Positions 8,848 to 20,654 of a DNA stretch of 64,000 nt are shown here, in pieces. Within the stretch, counting starts at the first letter, position 1, and each line of letters starts with the position of its first letter. Under the pieces are notes generated by a model. The model was given only the letters and a program-made list of their open reading frames with translations. It searched no databases and was not told the DNA's origin. The position numbers were made by a program, and so were the translations under genes. This DNA comes from Rhodopseudomonas palustris (GTDB lineage: Bacteria > Pseudomonadota > Alphaproteobacteria > Rhizobiales > Xanthobacteraceae). The stretch covers positions 1,364,001 to 1,428,000 of the forward strand of contig NZ_CP041387.1 of the NCBI RefSeq assembly GCF_007005445.1, in the 5' to 3' direction.

Positions 8848-11232
8848 GTGTCGGCGATTCACGTGGGCACCCTCATGGACTATTTCAGGCGTTTCACCTT
8901 CCTGTTCTCGGCCCCCACCTTCGAGGCGGATGATCTCGAGGGCATCCGGTTCAACCAGATCGTCGCCGAGATCGAGCGGTCCGGCTTCGAGATCGTCAAG
9001 GCGCGCAAGCTCGAAGATGCCGAGATCGCGGTGCAGACTGACGCTGCCATCGGCTGCATGGTGGTCGACTGGGGCAAGAAGGGACTCGAGGGCAAGACTG
9101 CTGCGCTGATCAACCTGATGCGGCGGCGCGGTCTCGATTTCCCGATTGTGCTGCTGATCCGCCGCAAGCGGTTCGAGGAAGTGCCGGTCGAGGTGCTGGA
9201 TTTCATCGACGGCTACGTCTTCCTGTCCGAGGAGACGCCGACCTTCATCGCCCGCAACCTGATCAGCCGGCTGAAGCAATATGCCGACACGCTGAAGACG
9301 CCTTTCTTCGGTGCTCTGGTCGACTACGCCGAGGAGGGCAACCAGCTCTGGACCTGTCCCGGCCACAACGGCGGCATGTTCTACAGTCGCAGCCCGATCG
9401 GGCGGGTGTTCATCGAACATCTCGGCGAGGCGGTGTTCCGCGACGACCTCGACAATTCGGTGCTCGATCTCGGCGATCTGCTCACCCACGAGGGGCCGGC
9501 GTTGCGCGCGCAGAAGGAGGCCGCGCAAATCTTCGGCGCCGAGAAGACCTATTTCGTGCTCAACGGCACCTCGACCTCCAACAAGGTCGCGCTCGGCGCG
9601 CTCGTGACCGACGGCGACCTCGTCCTGTTCGATCGCAACAACCACAAGGCTGCGCATCACGGCGCGCTGATGATGGCCGGCGGCATTCCGGTTTACATCC
9701 CCACCGTCCGCAACGCCTGGGGCCTGATCGGGCCGATGGCATGGGGCGCGCTGGACGAAGATGCGCTACGCGAACGCATCCGCAGCCATCCGCTGGTCAA
9801 GGACCCGGAAGCGTGGCGCAAGCCGCGTCCGTTCCGGGTCGCGGTGGTCGAGCAGTGCACATATGACGGCACCATCCACAGCGCCGAGATGATCCTGCGC
9901 CGCATCGGAAATCTGTGCGACTACATCCTGTTCGACGAAGCCTGGGCCGGCTTCATGAAGTTTCATCCGCTGTATGCGGGCCGTTTCGCGATGGGGCTCG
10001 CTAATCTCGGCGAGGACGCGCCCGGCATCATCGCGACACAGTCGACCCACAAGCAGCTCGCCAGTTTTTCGCAGGCGTCGCAGATCCACATCAAGGATCG
10101 CCACATCCGCGGCCAGAAGCGGCGGGTCGAGCATCGGCGCTTCAACGAGAGCTTCATGCAGCACGCCTCGACGTCGCCGTTCTATCCGCTGTTCGCTTCG
10201 CTCGATGTCGGTGCGCAGATGATGAAGGGCCGCTCCGGCGAGGTGCTGTGGGACGATACGATCCGGCTCGGCATCGAGCTGCGCAAGAAGATCCGCGCGG
10301 TGCGGCGCGAGTTCGAAGAGAAGGAGGCGAGGCCGGAGCGGCGCTGGTTCTTCGATCCGTTCGTACCCGATCGGGTGACGATTGCGGATGCCGCGCGCGA
10401 AGGCGCGGTGCACGACGTCGCCTGGGAGGCGGTGAGCACCGATCAGCTCGCGACCCATCCGGCGTTCTGGCAGATCGCACCGGACGCGAGCTGGCACGGC
10501 TTCGCGAACATGACGCCAGGCTTCGTCATGACCGATCCGAACAAGCTGACGCTGCTGACGCCCGGCTTTGATCGCGCCACCGGCCGCTATGCCGAGCACG
10601 GCATTCCGGCCCCGGTGGTGGCGCAATATCTGCGCGAGAACCGCATCGTGCCGGAGAATAACGATCTCAACTCGCTGCTGTTTCTGCTGACGCCCGGCGT
10701 CGAGGCGAGCAAGGCCGGCACGCTGATCAGCGGCTTGGTCGCTTTCAAGAAGCTGCACGACGACAATGCCCCGCTCGACGAGGTGATTCCGGAATTCAGC
10801 CGGCGCCGGCCGGCGCGCTATGCGGGCGTGCGGCTGCGCGATCTGTGCGGCCAGATGCACCGGTTCTTCCGCGACGCCGATGTCAGCGGCCTGCAAGCCA
10901 AGCAGTTTCTGGCCGAACACCTGCCCGAGATCGCGATGTCGCCGCACGACGCGGCGCGGTGCCTGGTCCGCAACGACGTCGACTATCTGCCGATCAGCCG
11001 GATTGCGGGCCGGATCGCCACCACGCCGTTCGTGGTGTATCCGCCGGGGATCGCGACCATCGTGCCCGGCGAGCGACTGAGCGAGCGGGCCAAGCCGATG
11101 CTCGATTACTTGCAGATGTTCGAGCGCAGCTTCAACGAATTCCCCGGCTTCGACGTCGAGATTCAAGGCGTCTATCGCGAGTTCGACGAAGCCGGCCGGG
11201 TGTGTCTCCACACTTACGTCGTGGCCGAATAG
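8848..11232 (+). CDS. PLP-dependent Orn/Lys/Arg decarboxylase family protein
   Basis: A 794-residue cytoplasmic enzyme with the three-domain layout of inducible basic amino-acid decarboxylases: an N-terminal response-regulator-like wing (about 20-140), the PLP-binding core and a C-terminal domain. The core shows FVLNGTSTSNKVA (PLP phosphate and ring binding), CTYDGTIHSAE, the Asp of LFDEAWAG, and the Schiff-base Lys in STHKQLASFSQAS. It converts Arg, Lys or Orn to the amine and CO2; the substrate cannot be read from sequence alone. A GTG at 8848 starts it, with an ATG at 8875 as an alternative. An acetyltransferase gene follows 24 bases downstream. Confidence 0.88.
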   Translation: MSAIHVGTLMDYFRRFTFLFSAPTFEADDLEGIRFNQIVAEIERSGFEIVKARKLEDAEIAVQTDAAIGCMVVDWGKKGLEGKTAALINLMRRRGLDFPIVLLIRRKRFEEVPVEVLDFIDGYVFLSEETPTFIARNLISRLKQYADTLKTPFFGALVDYAEEGNQLWTCPGHNGGMFYSRSPIGRVFIEHLGEAVFRDDLDNSVLDLGDLLTHEGPALRAQKEAAQIFGAEKTYFVLNGTSTSNKVALGALVTDGDLVLFDRNNHKAAHHGALMMAGGIPVYIPTVRNAWGLIGPMAWGALDEDALRERIRSHPLVKDPEAWRKPRPFRVAVVEQCTYDGTIHSAEMILRRIGNLCDYILFDEAWAGFMKFHPLYAGRFAMGLANLGEDAPGIIATQSTHKQLASFSQASQIHIKDRHIRGQKRRVEHRRFNESFMQHASTSPFYPLFASLDVGAQMMKGRSGEVLWDDTIRLGIELRKKIRAVRREFEEKEARPERRWFFDPFVPDRVTIADAAREGAVHDVAWEAVSTDQLATHPAFWQIAPDASWHGFANMTPGFVMTDPNKLTLLTPGFDRATGRYAEHGIPAPVVAQYLRENRIVPENNDLNSLLFLLTPGVEASKAGTLISGLVAFKKLHDDNAPLDEVIPEFSRRRPARYAGVRLRDLCGQMHRFFRDADVSGLQAKQFLAEHLPEIAMSPHDAARCLVRNDVDYLPISRIAGRIATTPFVVYPPGIATIVPGERLSERAKPMLDYLQMFERSFNEFPGFDVEIQGVYREFDEAGRVCLHTYVVAE

Positions 11233-11256
11233 ACTCGTCCCACTTTCGGAGTTGCC

Positions 11257-11799
11257 GTGGACAGCGCCTTGCCGATCCTGGTCCGTTCCTCGCACGACGG
11301 CGACGTCGAGGCGATGCTCGACATCTATCGCTACTACATCCGTCGCGGGCTTGATGAAGGGATCGACGACAGCGGCATGCCTCAGCCGGACGATCTGAAG
11401 GAACGGCGCAAGAACCTGCGCAACCGCCGCTTTCCGCATCTGGTGGCACTCCGTGGCGAGGCGGTGGCCGGCTATGCCTACGTCGTGCTGTTCCGCAAAC
11501 GGCCGGCCTATCGCTACACCGTCAAGCATTCGATCTATGTGCACCCGGATCACCTTGGCTGCGGCATCGGCCGATTGTTGATGCACGAGCTGATCGATGC
11601 CTGCGCCGCCGCGGGATTCCGCCAGATGATCGGCTATATCGACGCCGACAACACCGCCTCGCTCGCTCTGCACCACAGCTTCGACTTCGCCACCGTCGGG
11701 CGGCTGCCCGGCGTCGCCTATCGCTACGGCCGCTGGGCCGATACGGTGATGGTGCAGCGATCGCTCGGCGCGGGGGCGACCACGCCTCCGGTGGTTTGA
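11257..11799 (+). CDS. GNAT N-acetyltransferase (phosphinothricin acetyltransferase-like)
   Basis: A 180-residue GNAT-fold enzyme. The acetyl-CoA binding motif A is VHPDHLGCGIGRLLMHELI (consensus Q/RxxGxG/A), followed by NTASLALHHSFDF. The later pattern GRLPGVAYRYGRWADTVMVQRSL is typical of the Pat/Bar/YncA subgroup, which acetylates amino groups on small molecules such as amino-acid analogues. The gene has GGAG before a GTG start and follows the decarboxylase closely, so the two may be co-transcribed and act on related amines, which is an inference. Confidence 0.8.
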   Translation: MDSALPILVRSSHDGDVEAMLDIYRYYIRRGLDEGIDDSGMPQPDDLKERRKNLRNRRFPHLVALRGEAVAGYAYVVLFRKRPAYRYTVKHSIYVHPDHLGCGIGRLLMHELIDACAAAGFRQMIGYIDADNTASLALHHSFDFATVGRLPGVAYRYGRWADTVMVQRSLGAGATTPPVV

Positions 11800-11919
11800 T
11801 CGCCAGCGGCGGGTTCCACGGCTGCGACAGATCGATCCGACGCCATGTGTTACGTTATTGCGGATCGACAGCGATGCAAAACGCGTGTTATCCGCTGGTC
11901 TCGACCCGTGAGAGCCATC

Positions 11920-12279
11920 GTGACGCCATCCGCCGACATCTTTCAGCATCGCCTGCTGCGCATCTCGCGCAGAGTCGTCGCTGCGTTCGTGCTGGCGGTG
12001 TATCTGTTCGCGGGCGCCGTGCACGGGGTGCACGACCTCGATGTAACCTCCGGTTCCGCCACGGCGATCGTGACTCTGGCGTCCTCCGGCGGCGATCATT
12101 CCGACCAGGCGATCGTGGGCGAGCACCATTGCCACGGCTGCTTCTCGGTGTCGCTGCCGAGCCCAAGCGTTGTGGCGACCACATCCGAGCTCACCAGCGC
12201 GCCGCTGCGGCATCAAGATGCCGAACGCCGCAGCATCCTGCGCGTCATCGATCCCCCGCCACCAAAAGCCCTGATCTGA
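11920..12279 (+). CDS. Small membrane-anchored Cys/His protein preceding czcCBA
   Basis: About 119 residues from GTG 11920; starts at GTG 11908 or ATG 11845 are also possible. One strongly hydrophobic segment (VVAAFVLAVYLFAGAVHG) resembles an uncleaved or cleaved signal. The exported part contains HDLD and a GEHHCHGC cluster, with little other structure. Position and size recall CzcI/CnrX-type periplasmic metal-binding accessories that precede RND efflux genes, but similarity to those families was not established. It ends 54 bases before the TolC-like gene and is probably the first gene of that operon. Confidence 0.6.
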   Translation: MTPSADIFQHRLLRISRRVVAAFVLAVYLFAGAVHGVHDLDVTSGSATAIVTLASSGGDHSDQAIVGEHHCHGCFSVSLPSPSVVATTSELTSAPLRHQDAERRSILRVIDPPPPKALI

Positions 12280-12333
12280 ATATGACCGCCGGGCGCAGCG
12301 CGCCCTGAATCCGTCGTTCGTCAGGTCTTCATC

Positions 12334-13605
12334 ATGCTGTTTCCGATCGCCACGCGGTTCGCGTGCGCGACTGTCTTGATCGCCGGTTGTGTGCTGGCGG
12401 GACAGGCGTGCGCGCAAACGCTGACCATGGGCAATGCGCTGCAACGCGCGCTCAACGCCAGCCCGCGGCTCACCGCCGCCGAACGCGACGTCGGCATCGC
12501 GCGCGGCCAGCGCATCCAGTCGGGCGCGCTGATCAATCCCGAAATCTCCTACGAGCAGGACAATTCGTTCGGTTCCGGCGCGTATCGCGGCACCCGTTCG
12601 GCGGAATCGACGCTGCAGATCAGCCAGATGTTCGAGCTGTGGGGCAAGCGCGACGCCCGCATCGCTGCCGGTCAGGCCGGGCTCGATGCAGCCTCGATCG
12701 GACGCCAGGCGGTGCGGCTCGAAGTGCTGTCGGAGACCGCGATCGCCTTCGTCACCGTGCTCGGTCTGCAGCGGCGAGTTCAGATTCTCGACGAGCAGAT
12801 CGCCGCGATCGACGCCATCACGCCGCTGCTGCAGCGCCGCGTCGAAGCGGGGGCATCGTCGGTTGCCGAGACCGGCCGAGCCGAGGTTGCTTCCGCGCTG
12901 GTGAAGGCGGACCGCGAGCGGACCAAATCGGCTCTGCACACCGCGCGCCGCGAACTGGCGATCCTGATGGGCGACACCGCGCCGAAATTCGCCGCGGTAT
13001 CCGGACGGCTGGAGGCGATCGGCAAGCCGCCGGCGTTCAGCTCGGTGGTCGCGGCGATCGACGCCAATCCGCAACTGGTGCGCTGGAAGGCGGTGTACGC
13101 GCAGCGCAATGCCGAGCTGTTGCTGGCGCGGCTGAAGCCGTATCCCGACGTCACCGTGTCGGCCGGACTGCGCCGCTACAATGAGACCGGTGACAGTGCC
13201 GTCCGCCTGTCGGTATCGGTGCCGATCCCGCTGTTCGATCAGAACCAGGGCAACATCCTGTCGGCGCAGCAGAACCTGGCGAAGATCGCGGCCGAGCGTC
13301 AGGCCAATCGTAACACCCTGATCGTGGTCGCCGGCCGCGCCTACGACTCGCTGCAAGGCGCGCTGCGTGAACTGGCGATCCTGCGCGACACCGCGATCCC
13401 GAAAGCCAGAGATGCCGCCGCCGCGATTTCCGAAGGCTACGGCCAGGGGCGCTACTCGCTGCTCGAACTACTCGATGCACAGTCCAGCGTCGCGCAGGCC
13501 AGGCTGCGCGAGCAGGAGGCGCAACAGAATTTCCATGTCGCCGTCGCCACCATCGAGGGGCTGGTCGGCAATCCGTTCGCACTGGCGCGGGGAGGCGCGC
13601 GATGA
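12334..13605 (+). CDS. czcC: TolC-like outer-membrane channel of heavy-metal efflux (CzcC)
   Basis: A 423-residue protein with a signal peptide (ends ACAQ at about residue 28). It has two outer-membrane-efflux repeats with the usual helical barrel patterns (ALNASPRLTAAERDVGIARGQ; EGYGQGRYSLLELLDAQSSVAQARLREQEAQ). It forms the outer-membrane exit duct for the CzcBA pump. Its stop overlaps the czcB start in an ATGATG arrangement (13602-13605). Confidence 0.9.
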   Translation: MLFPIATRFACATVLIAGCVLAGQACAQTLTMGNALQRALNASPRLTAAERDVGIARGQRIQSGALINPEISYEQDNSFGSGAYRGTRSAESTLQISQMFELWGKRDARIAAGQAGLDAASIGRQAVRLEVLSETAIAFVTVLGLQRRVQILDEQIAAIDAITPLLQRRVEAGASSVAETGRAEVASALVKADRERTKSALHTARRELAILMGDTAPKFAAVSGRLEAIGKPPAFSSVVAAIDANPQLVRWKAVYAQRNAELLLARLKPYPDVTVSAGLRRYNETGDSAVRLSVSVPIPLFDQNQGNILSAQQNLAKIAAERQANRNTLIVVAGRAYDSLQGALRELAILRDTAIPKARDAAAAISEGYGQGRYSLLELLDAQSSVAQARLREQEAQQNFHVAVATIEGLVGNPFALARGGAR

Positions 13606-14597
13606 TGAAGCCGTTGATGATGATCTGCGGCGCCGCCGCGATGTTCGCGCTCGGCGCCGCCGTGTCCGCCTACGCGCCGATCGGATTCGGCCATCCGCCG
13701 CACCAGGAGTCGAAAGTCACCAAGGGGCACGCCCACGGCGAGGGCGAGAAGGGCCACGATCACGATGGCCACGGCGAGGACGGCGTGGTGGAGATGAACG
13801 ACGCCAAGGTGGCGGCGTCGGGCATCGAGATCCGCACCGCCAAGGCCGAGACGCTGCACGACTCGCTGGTCCTGAACGGTATCCTGCAGCCCAATCAGGA
13901 GACGCTGGTTCAGGTCACGCCGCGGTTTCCCGGCGTGGTCCGCGAAATCAAGAAGCGGATCGGCGACACGGTCGACAAGGGCGAACTGCTCGCCCGGATC
14001 GAAAGCAATCAGAGCCTGAGCGTCTACGAGATGCGCGCGCCGATCTCCGGCACGGTGATCGATCGCCAGATCTCACTCGGCGAATACGCCTCCGAGCAGA
14101 AGCCGGCGTTCATCGTCGCCGACGTTTCCACCGTGTGGGTCGACCTGTCGGTGTATCGGAGCGATCTGCCGCGGGTGAGGATCGGCGACCAGATCCTGAT
14201 CGATGTCGCCGACGACGGCGCGCCGATCGAAGCGCGGCTGTCCTACATCTCGCCGGTCGGCAGCAGCGACACCCAGAGCGCGCTGGCCCGCGCTGTCGTG
14301 CCCAACGACGGCTTGCGTCTGCGCACGGGTCTGTTCGTCTCGGCGCGGCTGATCCTCTCGGCAAAGCCTGTGCCGGTCGCGGTGCGCGCCTCGGCGATCC
14401 AGACGATCGAGAACCGCAGCGTGGTGTTCGTCCGCATCGGCGACACATTCGAGAGTCGCCACGTCGAGCTCGGCGCCCGGGATGGCGATCACGTCGAGAT
14501 TGTCGCCGGCCTGGACGACGGCGACCGCTACGCGGCCGGTAACAGCTTCGTCGTCAAGGCGGAACTCGGCAAGGGATCGGCATCGCATGAGCACTGA
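13602..14597 (+). CDS. czcB: Periplasmic adaptor (membrane fusion) protein CzcB
   Basis: A 331-residue adaptor that links the inner-membrane pump and the outer-membrane duct. After an N-terminal membrane anchor comes a His-rich stretch (GHAHGEGEKGHDHDGHGED, about residues 43-61) that could bind Zn, Cd or Co. The lipoyl/barrel-sandwich and beta-barrel domains follow (TPRFPGVVREIKKRIGDTV; YEMRAPISGTVIDRQISLGE). A second His motif, SHEH, closes the protein. It is coupled to czcC by overlap and lies 30 bases before czcA. Confidence 0.9.
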   Translation: MMKPLMMICGAAAMFALGAAVSAYAPIGFGHPPHQESKVTKGHAHGEGEKGHDHDGHGEDGVVEMNDAKVAASGIEIRTAKAETLHDSLVLNGILQPNQETLVQVTPRFPGVVREIKKRIGDTVDKGELLARIESNQSLSVYEMRAPISGTVIDRQISLGEYASEQKPAFIVADVSTVWVDLSVYRSDLPRVRIGDQILIDVADDGAPIEARLSYISPVGSSDTQSALARAVVPNDGLRLRTGLFVSARLILSAKPVPVAVRASAIQTIENRSVVFVRIGDTFESRHVELGARDGDHVEIVAGLDDGDRYAAGNSFVVKAELGKGSASHEH

Positions 14598-17807
<3,210 letters not shown>

Positions 17808-17892
17808 TGGACTTCCGACCCCGATCGGTCGCGCCGGGACAGGAACTGCGGCCGTGCCGCTGCGTTCTTTGCGCTTTCGAGGATGGATCAGC

Positions 17893-18345
17893 ATGAAGGT
17901 CAAGCAGTACGGCGCAATCCCGTTCCGCATCACGTCGCGCGGCACGGAGGTGCTGTTGGTGACCACACGCACCAAGGGTCACTGGTCGGTGCCGAAAGGC
18001 TGGCCGATCAAAGACCATCCGCCGCACAAGACCGCCGAGATCGAAGCGATGGAAGAAGCCGGCCTGCACGGCGAGGCCGCGCTGGTCCCGGTCGGCCGCT
18101 TCACCAACAAGCGCTTGAAGCATGGCCAGCCGATCCGCTGCAAGGTCGACCTGTTTCCATTCCGGGTGATCGCCGAATTCGACAACTGGCCTGAGCGGCT
18201 GCAGCGGCAGCGCCAATGGGTGGATGCGACCACCGCGACAACGATGGTCCGCAAGCCCGGACTAAAGCGGGCGATCCGCAGCCTGATCGAGGCGCAGGGT
18301 CGCGATTGCGCCGGCTTTTCGCACGACGAGATTGAAGTCTCGTAA
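17893..18345 (+). CDS. NUDIX hydrolase, short form
   Basis: About 150 residues of Nudix fold (MKVKQYGAIPFRI, then WSVPKGWPIKD, then the box helix AEIEAMEEAGLHG). The box keeps Gly and the EAMEEAGL helix, but the canonical Arg-Glu pair is changed, so activity is likely but not certain. Similar short proteins hydrolyse diphosphoinositol or nucleoside polyphosphates. The ATG at 17893 is preferred (GAGG upstream) over a GTG at 17854. Confidence 0.75.
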   Translation: MKVKQYGAIPFRITSRGTEVLLVTTRTKGHWSVPKGWPIKDHPPHKTAEIEAMEEAGLHGEAALVPVGRFTNKRLKHGQPIRCKVDLFPFRVIAEFDNWPERLQRQRQWVDATTATTMVRKPGLKRAIRSLIEAQGRDCAGFSHDEIEVS

Positions 18346-18563
18346 CGAGCGATCTGCACAGTGCGTCTTTGGTACGCTCCCCCGACTTAGGAACGTGCTC
18401 GCGAGCGCCAGATTGTCGTGACGATCGCCGCGCAATCGGCACACCAGCGTCGAACCTCGCCGGATGCAGCCTTGCGAGGTGCCTGATGCTGTTTGTTTCG
18501 GTGTCCGTATAGGCGCCCGTAAAATACCACATCTGGTGAAGTGACGAGAGGAGGGTGACCTCG

Positions 18564-18728
18564 ATGCCGCCCGATATCATTGCGGCGCTGCCGTGGACAT
18601 TGCTGGCGCTGATGCTGCTCCATTTGGTGTGGAGCTGGAGAAGCGCGGTGTTCGTCGGAGTCGTCGCCTCCCTCATCATGGTGGCGCAGCTCGTGCCGGT
18701 GCAGAGCTTGGCGCAGTTCGGCGATTGA
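18564..18728 (+). CDS. Small two-helix membrane protein (54 aa)
   Basis: A 54-codon ORF from ATG 18564 to TGA 18726-18728, with GAGGAGGG about 8 bases upstream. The protein is almost entirely two hydrophobic helices (ALPWTLLALMLLHLVWSW and VFVGVVASLIMVAQLVPV) with an Arg turn between them. No family recognised. The strong ribosome-binding site and clean topology argue that it is real. Confidence 0.6.
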   Translation: MPPDIIAALPWTLLALMLLHLVWSWRSAVFVGVVASLIMVAQLVPVQSLAQFGD

Positions 18729-18877
18729 AATCGGTTCGATGACATTGAAGCAGCGCGACGATGGTGAAACGGGAATCCGCGCTTCCGTGTGCGGCCGTTG
18801 CAGCGGATGTCGTCGTGGACAGGAACAGGTTCGTCCGAGCCGGGTTGCGGACAACGCGACAACCGATGGAGACGACG

Positions 18878-19183
18878 ATGCAGAGCAAGATCACCGGCCA
18901 GTTTTCGACCAGGCGCGAGGCGGAGCTCGCCGTAGAGCGACTGGTGCAGGAATTCGGTGTCGAGAGATCAGCGGTTTCGGTCCAGCCGCGCGGAGCGGCC
19001 AACAGCGCCGGGACGCGGCTCGCGGGCGCCGACGTGGAAAGCGGCCATCCCGGGCTCGAGAAGCACGGGGAAGCCGAGCTGAACGACGTCATCGAGGTGG
19101 TGATCGACTGCAGTCATGCGGATGCCGCCAAGGTTGAAGCGGCAATGACGGGCGCCGGTGCCAGGGCTATCGCCACTCACTGA
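18878..19183 (+). CDS. Conserved hypothetical protein, stress-protein-17M-like
   Basis: About 101 residues from ATG 18878 (GGAG upstream); an ATG at 18866 adds four residues. The N-terminus (KITGQFSTRREAELAVERLVQEFGVERSAVSV) has the beta-alpha-beta pattern of domains annotated as general stress protein 17M-like, in which two-residue steps pair an alanine-rich helix with a hydrophobic strand. The remainder ends with an alternating VIEVVIDCSHADAAKVEAAM unit of the same type. The function is unknown. Confidence 0.6.
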   Translation: MQSKITGQFSTRREAELAVERLVQEFGVERSAVSVQPRGAANSAGTRLAGADVESGHPGLEKHGEAELNDVIEVVIDCSHADAAKVEAAMTGAGARAIATH

Positions 19184-19264
19184 AGAGGCGGCGATCGACG
19201 CGGAAAGCCGCGGGCGCGGTGGGCGGACGGCAGACGTTTCCCAGAATCAGTCCAAGCACGCCTT

Positions 19265-19549
19265 TCACCCGGCTGCGGCGGCGGAGTCGGACGCGGCGGC
19301 GAGTTTGCGGATGCGGACTCGCCAAACGGTGGATCCGACTTGCAGATAGTCCCAGTGGAAGCTCCCGGTGCGCCTGACGTCGAACAGATAGCGGAGCGGC
19401 CGCGGGTCGTGGTCGCTCAGCAGTTCCAAGGAATGCCCTGGCGCGAGCTGATCGAACAGGCTGAAGACGGTCGGGTGCCGCGACGAGCGGGGAAGAGTCC
19501 TGACATCGATTGATGGGACGAGTTGCTGTTGTTTCATGCCGAGCAGCAT
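19265..19549 (-). CDS. DUF2249 domain protein
   Basis: 94 residues with the DUF2249 core: SIDVRTLPRSSRHPTVFSLFDQLAPG, then LELLSDHDPRPLRYLF and the closing Trp/Arg segment WDYLQVGSTVWRVRI. DUF2249 proteins recur beside denitrification and nitric-oxide-related genes. It lies 61 bases downstream of the ferritin-like gene on the same strand, so both are likely transcribed leftward from the FixK-box region. The start is ATG 19549 or 19537. Confidence 0.8.
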   Translation of the reverse strand: MLLGMKQQQLVPSIDVRTLPRSSRHPTVFSLFDQLAPGHSLELLSDHDPRPLRYLFDVRRTGSFHWDYLQVGSTVWRVRIRKLAAASDSAAAAG

Positions 19550-19609
19550 CGAGGCAACAGCCTGCGGCTTCGTTGTCGAGGCGCAAAGACCTGAGAATTG
19601 TCGAACTGG

Positions 19610-20515
19610 TCAGTGACGAAGCGAGTTCGCGAACGCTCGCAAGCGCGCCAGTCGTGCGATCGAGGACGATGCCAGCGTCTGCGCCAATTCCAGTTCGGCC
19701 TGATCTGTGGCGCGGTCGGATTCGTCGAGGTACATCGACGTCAGTTGCTCGGCATAACGAACCACGCGCCGCGGCACCTCCGCCGGCGTGTCGCCGTCCG
19801 GCAGGCCGGGAAGCTCGGCGCCGATCGCAGCGAGGTCCGCTGTCGCAACGCCGCTCGAGCTCAACAATCGTTCGCGCTCAGGAGGCATCAACACCTGTGC
19901 CCACCGTGCGATCTCCTTGAGCAGCAGGCTTTCGATCAGCGCGGCCGAGGACATCTCGCCGAAGTTCCGTTCGTCTGCGTCCGTTCCCTTGGCAGCCCGC
20001 TCAGCGCGCCAGGCCAGCCGCCGTTCGCGCCGCAGCAGATCGGCATCTGTCAACGCCTCCCGCGCCAAGGTCTCCGCTGCGATGCGAAGCTCGGGGTCGG
20101 TGGCGTACGCTGCGACGTAGGTCCAGAACACGAAGGCGCGCTGGCGATGCCGGACGGAGATCGCCCATGCCTGAAAAGGAGTTGATAACGACGAATCTGC
20201 AAGTTCGGTGAGTTCCTGCTCTGGAACCAAATTCTCGATCGCCGCCGGTGGGACTTCGGAAACAGACCGCTTGCGAGCAAGAGTGGAGCGACGTAGCCTG
20301 ATTTCGGCGACACGATCCTGTTCGCGTTCGCGCAGTGTCTCGAACACGCAACGAACGGGCTCTTTGGTGTGGTCGCTGTCGTCGGTCAGCGACGCAGCCA
20401 TCCGATCGTAACTGGTGGCGGCGCACTCCGCCTGCACCAGCGCAATGGCATAGAGCTCGGCAAGATCCTTCACCGCGTGCGTCGGTGTCGATGTCAAGAG
20501 CGGAGTGTTACGCAT
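19610..20515 (-). CDS. Ferritin-like / rubrerythrin-like helical protein
   Basis: 301 residues, mostly helical, with no signal peptide. The first helices (AELYAIALVQAECAATSYDRMAA and ETLREREQDRVAEI) carry spaced Glu residues like those of ferritin-like diiron proteins, and the middle segment FQAWAISVRHRQRAFVFWTYVAAYATDPELRIAAETLAREAL looks like the second helical pair. I do not see a full canonical ExxH set, so metal binding is uncertain. The gene is divergent from nosR and shares its control region, which ties it to nitrous oxide respiration. Confidence 0.65.
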   Translation of the reverse strand: MRNTPLLTSTPTHAVKDLAELYAIALVQAECAATSYDRMAASLTDDSDHTKEPVRCVFETLREREQDRVAEIRLRRSTLARKRSVSEVPPAAIENLVPEQELTELADSSLSTPFQAWAISVRHRQRAFVFWTYVAAYATDPELRIAAETLAREALTDADLLRRERRLAWRAERAAKGTDADERNFGEMSSAALIESLLLKEIARWAQVLMPPERERLLSSSGVATADLAAIGAELPGLPDGDTPAEVPRRVVRYAEQLTSMYLDESDRATDQAELELAQTLASSSIARLARLRAFANSLRH

Positions 20516-20556
20516 GGTCGTCTCTGGTTGAGCCGTTTAGTCATTATGTGCCGAAT

Positions 20557-20570
20557 TTGCGCTGGCGCAA
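20557..20570. promoter_or_regulatory. FixK/FNR-type binding site
   Basis: The perfect dyad TTGCGCTGGCGCAA fits the FixK2 consensus TTG(A/C)-N6-(T/G)CAA. It lies in the gap between two divergent genes, about 91 bases before the nosR start codon and about 48 bases before the ferritin-like gene start, so one site could serve both under low oxygen or nitrogen oxides. Confidence 0.8.
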
Positions 20571-20654
20571 ATCGGTGTCTTTGTCGGCTGCTATCGAGAG
20601 CTGACCACGCGATCCAGAACAACGGCGTTCTGTCCACTACTTGGAACCGAACCG

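Noticed and set aside
9766..13356. Very long minus-strand open frame (1196 codons) across the decarboxylase and czcC
   Set aside because: It is antisense to three well-supported genes, has no domain, and arises from the high GC at third codon positions.
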